Part shown: in pieces, positions 1 through 5,188 of the stretch
How positions within the stretch are numbered: position 1 is the stretch's first letter
Layout of the letters: the number at the start of each line of letters is the position of its first letter
Notes under the pieces: generated by a model
Databases searched by the model: none
What the model was told of the DNA's origin: nothing
The model's input: only the letters and a program-made list of their open reading frames with translations
Made by a program: the position numbers and the translations under genes
Origin: Thermoplasmata archaeon
GTDB taxonomy: Archaea; Thermoplasmatota; Thermoplasmata; Thermoplasmatales; GCA-001856825
NCBI GenBank assembly: GCA_021831005.1
Contig: JAKBNO010000040.1
Coordinates: 1 to 6,064 of the forward strand
DNA length: 6,064 nt
Direction: 5' to 3'

Positions 1-528
1 AGGCTTAACAATGACGCTGTTCCCCATTGCAAGCGCCGGGAACGCTCTCCAAATCACCATCATCAACGGATAGTTCCACGGAGTTATGACTCCGACCACT
101 CCTATCGCTTCCCTCCGGATTGCGCTGGTCCCTTCCCCCACATATTCACCCATCGCTTTACCTTCTAGTATTCTCGCTGCCCCTGCAAGGAAGCGTAGGT
201 TGTCCACTGTGTAGGGAAGGTCGTACCCTATGGTCTGCTTTATCGATTTTCCTGAGATCCTGGTTTCTAGCTTCGCAAGCTCCTCAGTCCTCTCTTCTAT
301 CATGGAAGCTACCTTGAGAAGAACCGTTGACCTCTCTCCGGGACTGATCTTGCTCCAAGTTCCCGCATCGAAAGATATCCTGGCTGATTCTGCTGCAAAG
401 GCGACGTCGTCATCGGTTGCGCTTGGCACTTCTGCAATACTGAGTCCTGTGGCAGGATTTAGGACAGGAATATTCTCCCCACTGGAAGAATCTTTCCACT
501 CACCATTAACAAACATTTGATAGGTCAT
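1..528 (-). CDS. Aldehyde dehydrogenase, NAD(P)-dependent, N-terminal part (cut by window edge)
   Basis: The minus-strand frame opens at ATG 526-528 (MTYQMFVNGEW) and stays open for 176 codons to the window edge, so the C-terminal two thirds, including the catalytic Cys, lie outside. The N-terminal Rossmann part is clear. A PWNYP motif lies at about residues 150-154; its Asn is the oxyanion-hole residue of the family. A GNSVIVKP end at about 169-176 carries the Lys that contacts NAD(P). The FVNGEW start and the NPATG segment are also typical of the superfamily. The wording around TSAIRREAIGVVGVITPW is closest, from memory, to the gamma-aminobutyraldehyde/betaine aldehyde dehydrogenase branch. 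The substrate is therefore inferred to be an amino- or aliphatic aldehyde oxidised to its acid, in the cytoplasm. No good Shine-Dalgarno precedes the ATG. The gene appears monocistronic at its 5' side and points away from the tRNA. The family call is near certain; the substrate is weak. Confidence 0.93.
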   Translation of the reverse strand, partial: MTYQMFVNGEWKDSSSGENIPVLNPATGLSIAEVPSATDDDVAFAAESARISFDAGTWSKISPGERSTVLLKVASMIEERTEELAKLETRISGKSIKQTIGYDLPYTVDNLRFLAGAARILEGKAMGEYVGEGTSAIRREAIGVVGVITPWNYPLMMVIWRAFPALAMGNSVIVKP

Positions 529-667
529 ACTACCACTCAAATAGGAATGCATTTTCGTCTACATAACGGTTTGGAAATCGGATGCTACAGCCATTTTCTT
601 GGCATTTTAAAGTCCATGCTAAAGAGAAAAAGAAGAAACTAATTTCCGTCTAGAAGTTAGAGACTTT

Positions 668-719
668 GACAAGAAGGGGTCCCTCAACCCTTGCGCCTAT
701 TTCTTGTCGGGACTCCTTT
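668..719. repeat. Overlapping, mutually exclusive inverted repeats
   Basis: Two stems compete for the same bases. GACAAGAA (668-675) is perfectly complementary to TTCTTGTC (701-708), giving 8 bp around a 25-nt loop. Bases 673-683 (GAAGGGGTCCC) can pair with 709-719 (GGGACTCCTTT), giving 11 bp with two G-U pairs when read as plus-strand RNA. The stems share bases 673-675, so both cannot fully form at once. A third, weaker stem is AAGGG 674-678 with CCCTT 688-692. The sequence shows the complementarity; any regulatory or RNA role is inference. Confidence 0.5.
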
Positions 720-727
720 AATATATG
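717..727 (-). promoter_or_regulatory. TATA-like box, possible aldehyde dehydrogenase or small-RNA promoter
   Basis: The run TTTAATATATG is the best archaeal TATA-like element in the intergenic region. Read on the minus strand, it would start a transcript near 697-692. That transcript would run through most of the inverted-repeat region into the aldehyde dehydrogenase as a leader of roughly 165 nt. Read on the plus strand, it would start near 748 and run antisense into the tRNA, which seems less useful. A closer alternative for the aldehyde dehydrogenase is the TTTTAAA box at 605-611. No start site is visible from sequence alone. Confidence 0.3.
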
Positions 728-818
728 AGATCAAGTAGAAGGCCACGCATTTCCCAGCCACCTATCTTTCGTTGATCACTTTTGTTACAGAAGGTGTGCA
801 AAATTTCGTGGAAATACT

Positions 819-838
819 GTTTGGGTTCTAAACCAAAC
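819..838 (-). terminator. Small hairpin after a short T-run, 3' of tRNA-Thr
   Basis: On the minus strand the tRNA 3' end is followed at once by TTTT (842-845) and then a hairpin: GTTTGG (819-824) pairs with CCAAAC (833-838), with an inner TT/AA extension and one bulged G. The oligo-T right after the tRNA fits archaeal termination. The hairpin might aid termination or 3' processing, but archaeal terminators do not need hairpins, so this is a weak call. Confidence 0.3.
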
Positions 839-845
839 TCGAAAA

Positions 846-919
846 GCCACCGACGGGATTTGAACCCGTGACCTCGTGCTTACCAAGCACGCGCACGTAC
901 CAGGCTGTGCTACGGTGGC
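846..919 (-). tRNA. tRNA-Thr, anticodon GGU
   Basis: A full 74-nt cloverleaf folds on the minus strand. The acceptor stem GCCACCG/CGGTGGC has 7 perfect pairs. The D-stem GCAC/GTGC encloses a loop with the GG pair (AGCCTGGTAC). The anticodon stem CGTGC/GCACG encloses the loop TTGGTAA. The variable loop has 5 nt (AGGTC), and the T-arm ACGGG-TTCAAAT-CCCGT is intact. The anticodon GGT lies at 882-884, so it reads ACC and, by wobble, ACU threonine codons. No CCA is encoded (TTTT follows), so the end must be added by CCA transferase. There is no intron. It is transcribed away from the Etf operon. Confidence 0.97.
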
Positions 920-944
920 ATTTTCACTCATTATGATTACATCC

Positions 945-952
945 TTAAAATT
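945..952 (-). promoter_or_regulatory. Probable TATA box of tRNA-Thr
   Basis: On the minus strand AATTTTAA sits about 26-33 bp upstream of the mature tRNA 5' end (919). That is the spacing expected for an archaeal TATA box if transcription starts at or a few bases before the tRNA. The surrounding spacer (920-1000) is strongly AT-rich. The match to a consensus is only moderate. Confidence 0.4.
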
Positions 953-1003
953 CTTTGTTCAAATTTCAAAATTTTATCTTAGGGTTAGCACTCTCCAAAC
1001 TTT

Positions 1004-1042
1004 ACTTAGATAAAAGAGTCGAAACTGTAAATAGATTTAAAC
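1004..1042 (+). promoter_or_regulatory. Probable promoter of the etf operon, leaderless or short-leader
   Basis: The AT-rich stretch before the first operon gene has three TATA-like candidates: AGATAAAAG near 1009-1016, TAAATA at 1028-1033 and TTTAAAC at 1036-1042. The TAAATA box is centred about 22-25 bp before ATG 1053, which would give a leaderless mRNA. That fits the absence of a Shine-Dalgarno motif in the CGGCTCTCGGA before the ATG. TTTAAAC is too close to the ATG to be the TATA box of a transcript carrying this start. The spacer is shared with the divergent tRNA. Confidence 0.4.
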
Positions 1043-1052
1043 GGCTCTCGGA

Positions 1053-2345
1053 ATGATGTCAGACTATGATGCCATAGTTGTCGGGGCAGGGAATGCTGGT
1101 TCTGCTGCAGCTATCACGATGGCTAGCAAAGGGCTGAGCGTACTGCTGATTGACCGTTCGGATCCTCCCGGAACAAAGAATCTCTCAGGAGGAGTTCTCT
1201 GGGGGAATGACCTAGCTAAAATTCTACCTAAATGGCAAAGCGAAGCTCCACTTGAACGATTTATTCAAGACAAAAAGATAGGATTTCTAACTGAAAAATC
1301 ATCCATAATAATAGATTTCAAGACCAAGATTTTCGAAGAAAACAAGGTTGGACACACAGTATTGCGCTCAAAATTTGACCCATGGCTTGCAAAGAAGGCA
1401 AAAGAAGCGGGCGCAACGGTGATTCCCGGTATAACGGTAGAATCGCTTGTGAAGAAGGATGGAAAGGTAATTGGGGTGGAAGAATCGGGAGATGTGGTTA
1501 CTTCCAATGTTGTTATTCTCGCTGAAGGAATCAATCCGAGACTCGCGATCGAGGCTGGGCTCAGACCACCGCTTCAGGACTGGGAAGTTTCAGTGGGTGT
1601 AAAAGAGATAATAAAACTCAGCCCTCAAAAGATAGAGGACAGGTTCAACCTGAGCTCAACATCAGGATTGGCCTCCGAATATATCATGGGGAATCTGGGA
1701 GAACTGAACGCAGGAGCATTCTTCTATACGAATAAAGACAGCATTTCCCTCGGCATCGTGGCACCGATGGAACGACTGAGAGAGAACGGGGTCATACACA
1801 CCTATGACATCATAGAACAATTCAAGGAGCACCCATCAATTGCACCCCTCATCGACGGAGGAACTGTCGCAGAATACGGGGCGCACATGATTCCCGAAGG
1901 GGGTCTGGAGATGGTTCCACAGCTCTTCGGCGACGGATATATGATAGTTGGTGATTCCGCTGGATTCGGGTTCAGCAATGGACTCGTACTGCAGGGTATG
2001 AACTATGCATTCCTTTCTGGAATCCTCGCGGGAGAAGCGGCAGTTGAGGCGAAGTCTAGAAATGATTTTTCCTCAAGTTCTCTGTCAGCTTACAAACGGA
2101 AACTGGACAACAGTTATGTTCTCAAGGACCTGAGAACATTCAAGGACATCAGGAAGGTAACCAATAACAAGAGCATGTATACCACCTATCCAAAGATGCT
2201 TGAAAGCATACTCCTCGAGATGTTATGGGAGAGGGGACAGCCGAAGAAAAAAGTCAGGGAGATACTCGGATCGTGTGCCGCAGACTTGAATGTTGGTAAG
2301 CTGAAAACGGCCACTGATTTCTATTATATGTACAGGAGGATGTGA
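1053..2345 (+). CDS. fixC: FAD-dependent ETF:quinone oxidoreductase subunit EtfC/FixC
   Basis: This 430-residue flavoprotein is the quinone-side subunit of an EtfABCX (FixABCX) complex: it takes electrons from the ETF and passes them with FixX to membrane quinone. The N-terminus has an FAD-binding Rossmann fold, with GAGNAG at 11-16 and an acidic-Arg strand end (LLIDR) near 32-36. A second FAD-contact segment, GDSAGFGFSNG at 300-310, precedes the LVLQGMNYAFLSG helix, as in the ETF-QO/geranylgeranyl reductase-like superfamily. The length matches FixC of about 430 residues, shorter than mitochondrial ETF-QO because the Fe-S domain is a separate gene here (fixX). There is no signal peptide or clear membrane helix; association is expected to be peripheral. 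Tandem ATGs at 1053 and 1056 have no Shine-Dalgarno, so either may be used on a leaderless mRNA. The 3' end overlaps the fixX start region. FixC is favoured over a geranylgeranyl reductase because of its three Etf/Fix neighbours. Confidence 0.95.
   Translation: MMSDYDAIVVGAGNAGSAAAITMASKGLSVLLIDRSDPPGTKNLSGGVLWGNDLAKILPKWQSEAPLERFIQDKKIGFLTEKSSIIIDFKTKIFEENKVGHTVLRSKFDPWLAKKAKEAGATVIPGITVESLVKKDGKVIGVEESGDVVTSNVVILAEGINPRLAIEAGLRPPLQDWEVSVGVKEIIKLSPQKIEDRFNLSSTSGLASEYIMGNLGELNAGAFFYTNKDSISLGIVAPMERLRENGVIHTYDIIEQFKEHPSIAPLIDGGTVAEYGAHMIPEGGLEMVPQLFGDGYMIVGDSAGFGFSNGLVLQGMNYAFLSGILAGEAAVEAKSRNDFSSSSLSAYKRKLDNSYVLKDLRTFKDIRKVTNNKSMYTTYPKMLESILLEMLWERGQPKKKVREILGSCAADLNVGKLKTATDFYYMYRRM
2334..2339 (+). 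promoter_or_regulatory. Strong Shine-Dalgarno that decides the fixX start
   Basis: AGGAGG lies inside the last codons of fixC. It is only 2 nt from the GTG at 2342 but 8 nt from the in-frame TTG at 2348. Normal Shine-Dalgarno spacing therefore favours TTG 2348 as the fixX initiation codon. Confidence 0.7.
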
Positions 2346-2347
2346 TC

Positions 2348-2620
2348 TTGGACATAAAGGAAAGACTTGGAAAAACAAAGTATGACATTGACAAGTCATA
2401 TGCCCACATAACGGTGGACGACAGGATATGCGAGAAGTGTCCTCACCACTTCTGTGTTATGGCGTGTCCTGCCCAGTGCTACACTCTGCAGGACGGGAAA
2501 CTCAATTTCCAGTATGAAGACTGTGTGGAATGCGGAACGTGTTCCATCGCTTGCGATCAGGGCTCGGTGAAATGGAACTTCCCCAAGGCGGGAAAGGGTG
2601 TCATTTACAAGTATGGGTGA
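2348..2620 (+). CDS. fixX: Ferredoxin-like protein EtfX/FixX
   Basis: This small iron-sulfur protein of about 90 residues is the partner of FixC, relaying electrons from its FAD to quinone. From TTG 2348 it reads MDIKERLGKTKYD. A first Cys group, CEKCPHHFCVMACP (about residues 28-41), is followed by a second, CVECGTCSIAC. The protein ends GVIYKYG, very like the Y-K-F/Y-G tail of FixX. The GTCSIAC-D-x-G-S-V-K-W-N-x-P layout is the hallmark of FixX and of the C-terminal Fe-S domain of ETF-QO. The classic Pro after the last cluster Cys is Asp here. The number of clusters is not certain: FixX proteins are usually taken to bind one or two 4Fe-4S clusters, and nine cysteines are present. The start is TTG 2348 by Shine-Dalgarno spacing; GTG 2342 is in frame and would overlap the fixC stop by 4 bases. 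It is translationally coupled to fixC. Confidence 0.92.
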   Translation: MDIKERLGKTKYDIDKSYAHITVDDRICEKCPHHFCVMACPAQCYTLQDGKLNFQYEDCVECGTCSIACDQGSVKWNFPKAGKGVIYKYG

Positions 2621-2621
2621 T
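2616..2621 (+). promoter_or_regulatory. Shine-Dalgarno of etfB, overlapping the fixX stop
   Basis: GGTGAT matches the part of the archaeal 16S 3' end that pairs with GGTGAT, and sits 5 nt before ATG 2627. It contains the fixX stop codon TGA (2618-2620), so terminating ribosomes would be placed directly at the next start. Confidence 0.55.
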
Positions 2622-2626
2622 GTAAA

Positions 2627-3409
2627 ATGTTAAAAATAGCAGTTATGATAAAACAAGTTCCTGACAGCCAGGATATAAGCATCGATCCAGTCACAAAAAC
2701 GTTAAACAGGAGCATGGCGAGGAACGTGGTCAATCCTCCGGACGTCAATGCGACGGAGGCAGCGATACAGCTCAAGGACAAGTATGGAGGGGAGATCACA
2801 GTTATCACGATGGGCCCTCCCATGGCAGATACCGCTCTGCTTCAACTGATGGGAATGGGAGCTGACAATGGGGTTCTTGTCACAGACAGGGTGTTTGCTG
2901 GTGCAGATACCTGGCCGACCGGATTCACGCTTGCCTCGGTAGCAGATTTTCTTGGAGGGTTTGATGTAATATTCTGTGGGGAAGAGACAACGGACTCATC
3001 CACAGGTCACGTAGGACCCGGAATAGCTGAGTTCCTTGGTTATGAACAGGCTACATATGTCCACAAAGTGGAATATGAGAATGGATTCTTGATAGTTGTA
3101 AGGGATATCGAAGGTGCTGAGGAAACAATAAAAATAGGTACTCCAGCGGTCCTAACGATTACACTCAATGCAAACGAGCCGAGAAACCCCACGCTGAAGA
3201 GGAAGATTGATGCCTACAAAAAGGGCATCAGGCTCGTTACCAACAAGGAACTCCAACTCGATCCCGCGTGCATAGGGTTGAAGGGGTCTCCAACTATTGT
3301 GAAGGACATGAAGACAGTCCCCGACCCGATCAAGAATCCTTCGAAACCCACGATAGAGGAGTTGGACAAGGTCGTTTCGGTGCTGATTGAAAAGGGGGTC
3401 GTGAAATGA
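2627..3409 (+). CDS. etfB: Electron transfer flavoprotein beta subunit EtfB/FixA
   Basis: This 260-residue subunit forms the ETF heterodimer with EtfA. The family signature is clear along its length: a KQVPD motif at 9-13, NPPDVNATEAA near 37-47, and MGPPMADTALLQLMGMGADNGVLVTD with the later DTWPT turn. The nucleotide-binding loop CGEETTDSSTGHVGP lies at 117-131, and a PRNPTLKRKIDAYKK segment near 185-200 is typical of the C-terminal part. The loop has the T-x-x-V-G-P form known from bifurcating EtfB proteins, where this pocket holds a second FAD and NADH is oxidised. Non-bifurcating ETFs have AMP here and a different loop (N-Q-T-G-Q-M type). The bifurcating assignment rests on this loop and on the fixC/fixX neighbours. 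The start is supported by GGTGAT 5 nt upstream. The end overlaps etfA by 4 bases (ATGA). Confidence 0.95.
   Translation: MLKIAVMIKQVPDSQDISIDPVTKTLNRSMARNVVNPPDVNATEAAIQLKDKYGGEITVITMGPPMADTALLQLMGMGADNGVLVTDRVFAGADTWPTGFTLASVADFLGGFDVIFCGEETTDSSTGHVGPGIAEFLGYEQATYVHKVEYENGFLIVVRDIEGAEETIKIGTPAVLTITLNANEPRNPTLKRKIDAYKKGIRLVTNKELQLDPACIGLKGSPTIVKDMKTVPDPIKNPSKPTIEELDKVVSVLIEKGVVK
3394..3399 (+). promoter_or_regulatory. Weak Shine-Dalgarno of etfA inside the etfB end
   Basis: GGGGGT lies 6 nt before ATG 3406 and can pair with the anti-Shine-Dalgarno using G-U pairs. Together with the ATGA stop/start overlap it suggests coupled synthesis of the two ETF subunits in equal amounts. Confidence 0.4.
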
Positions 3410-4473
3410 TAGGTCATAAGTGTGCCACACCGCCCGCAAATGTCGAGATTTACAAAGACCTGTGGATATGGCTGGAACAGAACGATGGGGAACTTTCGAG
3501 AGTTTCCCTCGAGATGGCAGGCATCGGTCGAAGGCTGGCGGATAAGTACAACGAAAAACTCGTGGGGGTACTGATTGCAGACGAAGAAGGGGAGAAGATG
3601 GCTCTGCAAGCGATAGAATACGGGGTGGACAAGGTCATATATGCAAAGAACCCCGTTTACAGACATTACAGGACAAGGCCTTATGTGGACATGTTAGCCT
3701 CTCTGATATTGGACAAGAAGCCAAATTATTTTGTCATAGGAGCAACGCACAACGGGAGAGACCTTGCTTCAAGGATTGCAGTCAGGGTCAACACGGGCAT
3801 TACCGCTGACTGCACGGAGATAGACATAGATCCATCCAAGAAGTTGCTGGAGGCAAGGAGGCCAGCATTTGGGGGTGCCATACTAGCGAACATACTATGC
3901 AGCAGGCACAGACCACAGATGGCAAGTGCGAGACCTGGCATCTTCAAACCGGTTGACAGGATGGTTGGAAGGAAGGGGGAGATAGAGAGAATAGAGAGCA
4001 GATTGAAGGAAGAGGAAGTGGTGACGAAACTCCTCCACACAGTATCAAGAGAGGAAGTTGACATTACGACCGCTGAGGTCGTAGTTTGTGGAGGTATGGG
4101 ACTCGGCAAGAAAGAGGGATTCAAGATGCTCGAGGAACTAGCAAATGAGCTAGGGGGAATAGTTGCTGCTTCGAGGCCGACCGTGGATGCGGGATGGATC
4201 ACAAGAGACAGGCAGGTCGGACAGACAGGAAAGACCGTTCATCCCAAGCTCTATGTAGCAGTTGGAGTCTCAGGTGCAATTCAGCACGTAGCGGGCATGA
4301 AGGCATCGGACTACATAATATCAATCAACAAGGACGCAGCTGCTCCAATCATCAAGTATTCGGACGTTGCACTTATCGGTGACGCTTACGATATCGTTCC
4401 GAAACTAATCGATAGCATAAGAAAGGGAAAGCAACAGCTGCGAGAGGGAAAAATGACGGTACCTAAGAATTAA
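3406..4473 (+). CDS. etfA: Electron transfer flavoprotein alpha subunit EtfA/FixB
   Basis: This 355-residue partner of EtfB binds the electron-shuttling FAD. Residues 20-210 form the ETF alpha/beta domain: IYKDLWIWLEQNDG at 15-28, then the RRLADKYNEKLVGVLIA strand and the TADCTEIDID segment. The C-terminal FAD domain is complete. It has SRPTVDAGW at 256-264, VGQTG at 271-275, KLYVAVGVSGAIQHVAGM with SGAIQH at 289-294, and INKD-x-x-APII followed by VALIGDAYDIVPKL. These residues hold the FAD in all ETF alpha subunits. A charged tail ends the protein. About 15-18 residues precede the core domain, including a lone Cys (C6), but no Cys cluster, so there is no N-terminal ferredoxin domain of the sort some EtfA proteins carry. 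It is the last gene of the operon and starts inside the etfB stop. Confidence 0.96.
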   Translation: MIGHKCATPPANVEIYKDLWIWLEQNDGELSRVSLEMAGIGRRLADKYNEKLVGVLIADEEGEKMALQAIEYGVDKVIYAKNPVYRHYRTRPYVDMLASLILDKKPNYFVIGATHNGRDLASRIAVRVNTGITADCTEIDIDPSKKLLEARRPAFGGAILANILCSRHRPQMASARPGIFKPVDRMVGRKGEIERIESRLKEEEVVTKLLHTVSREEVDITTAEVVVCGGMGLGKKEGFKMLEELANELGGIVAASRPTVDAGWITRDRQVGQTGKTVHPKLYVAVGVSGAIQHVAGMKASDYIISINKDAAAPIIKYSDVALIGDAYDIVPKLIDSIRKGKQQLREGKMTVPKN

Positions 4474-4512
4474 ACGAGGAGAAGCGACTTTCGCGTTGTT
4501 GTTTCAGGCAAC

Positions 4513-4522
4513 CGATATATCG
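4513..4522 (+). promoter_or_regulatory. Palindromic TATA-like box ahead of the glycosylase gene
   Basis: CGATATATCG is a perfect 10-bp palindrome with a TATA-like core, 40 bases after the etfA stop. As a promoter it would start transcription near 4543, about 25 nt before TTG 4568 and 35 nt before the ATT at 4578. It could give the glycosylase its own transcript apart from the etf operon. The evidence is motif and position only. Confidence 0.35.
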
Positions 4523-4577
4523 AAGGTACTATTTGCTGGAATACGAGGCACATTTCAGTTAACTCAATTGTCGGACT

Positions 4578-5168
4578 ATTTCGGATCTGGTCGCCGAGTA
4601 TGGTCCTTTCTACTGGTGGCCAGCGAACGATCCAATAGAGGTCATTGAAGGAGCCATTTTGACTCAGAACACGAGCTGGAAAAACGTAGAAAAAGCTATG
4701 AGAAACCTGAGGGACAAAACTGTATCTGAGATTCTCGGTAATCCGCAACTCAAAGAGTCAATTCGCCCTGCGGGTTTCTATATTAGGAAGGAGAGATGCC
4801 TGAAGGAAGTACTGAGGTATTGCCAATCCAAGATTGAGAGCCTTTCTCTCCCAAATGATACCAGGGAGGAACTCCTTGATTTGAACGGAATCGGGCGAGA
4901 AACTGCGGATAGCATTGCATTGTATGCTTTCCATCAGAGAACCATTCCGATAGACGCTTATACGCTCAGGCTTTTCAACAGGTTCTTTGGAACCATGTAC
5001 TCGATGCGAAATTACGACAATCTTAGGCGGTCACTCAGCACCACATTCAATCAAGAACAGTTGATGGAGTTTCACGCCCTGATAGACGAACACAGCAAGA
5101 AGATGTGCAGGAAAATCCCTAGGTGTGAAGAATGCTTTCTCAGAAAGAGGTGTAAAAAGAAATTGTGA
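4578..5168 (+). CDS. HhH-GPD DNA glycosylase, endonuclease III-related, with 4Fe-4S cluster; 5' end irregular
   Basis: This base-excision repair enzyme removes damaged bases from DNA. The domain starts YGPFYWWPANDPIEVI (4599 on), continues GAILTQNTSWKNVEKA, and has a helix-hairpin-helix NGIGRETAD with the loop IDAYT. It ends in a C-x5-C-x2-C-x5-C cluster for 4Fe-4S. The catalytic Asp is kept (codon 4953-4955). The Lys of bifunctional endonuclease III (G-x-G-R-K-T) is Glu here (4899-4901), which points to a monofunctional glycosylase, probably for alkylated purines as in the MagIII-like branch. The first ATG/GTG/TTG in frame is TTG 4659, which would delete the conserved YGP-WWPA segment. The frame is open from 4563 with no normal start, so I placed the start at ATT 4578 as a placeholder. 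A 1-base frameshift joining TTG 4568 to this frame is an equally good explanation. The family call is firm; the start is not. Confidence 0.85.
   Translation: MSDLVAEYGPFYWWPANDPIEVIEGAILTQNTSWKNVEKAMRNLRDKTVSEILGNPQLKESIRPAGFYIRKERCLKEVLRYCQSKIESLSLPNDTREELLDLNGIGRETADSIALYAFHQRTIPIDAYTLRLFNRFFGTMYSMRNYDNLRRSLSTTFNQEQLMEFHALIDEHSKKMCRKIPRCEECFLRKRCKKKL
5154..5162 (-). terminator. Possible oligo-T terminator of the aIF2-gamma gene
   Basis: On the minus strand TTTCTTTTT lies 27-35 nt past the aIF2-gamma stop (5189), within the 3' end of the convergent glycosylase gene. Archaeal polymerase stops at such T-rich tracts, so this may end the transcript. I see no T-tract just after the glycosylase stop on the plus strand. 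Confidence 0.35.
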
Positions 5169-5188
5169 TTAGACCCAAGTTAGAAATA

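Larger units (their letters stand above)
529..845. other. Gene-poor intergenic region with inverted repeats and TATA-like boxes
   Basis: This stretch of about 317 bases lies downstream of the tRNA and upstream of the aldehyde dehydrogenase, both on the minus strand. I see no credible protein gene: the longest start-to-stop readings I found by eye are under 20 codons. It holds three things. There are competing inverted repeats at 668-719. There are AT-rich TATA-like boxes at 605-611 and 717-727. A small hairpin lies just 3' of the tRNA at 819-838. Part of it probably serves as promoter and leader for the aldehyde dehydrogenase. An unannotated small RNA is possible but unproven. Confidence 0.6.

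Noticed and set aside
1..528. Plus-strand open frames at 120-317 and 230-520
   Set aside because: They are antisense to a clear aldehyde dehydrogenase with intact motifs and show no family features.
616..832. Tiny plus-strand frames in the intergenic region (e.g. ATG near 725, GTG near 797)
   Set aside because: They have under 20 codons, lack a convincing ribosome binding site and have no recognisable product.
1053..1063. ATGATGTCAGA resembling a C/D box RNA C motif
   Set aside because: It is explained by the tandem start codons of fixC, and no matching D boxes were seen at proper spacing.
1053..2345. fixC as a geranylgeranyl reductase or halogenase-like enzyme
   Set aside because: The fold family is shared, but the adjacent fixX, etfB and etfA genes and the GDSAGFGFSNG segment fit the ETF:quinone role better.
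3152..4202. Long minus-strand open frames across etfB and etfA (up to 158 codons)
   Set aside because: They lie opposite well-conserved ETF genes, and their translations are low-complexity Ser/Pro-rich or lack any recognisable motif, as expected for shadows.
4470..4748. Minus-strand 92-codon frame over the etfA-glycosylase junction
   Set aside because: Most of it is antisense to the glycosylase domain, and it has no recognisable motif; I see no good ribosome binding site.
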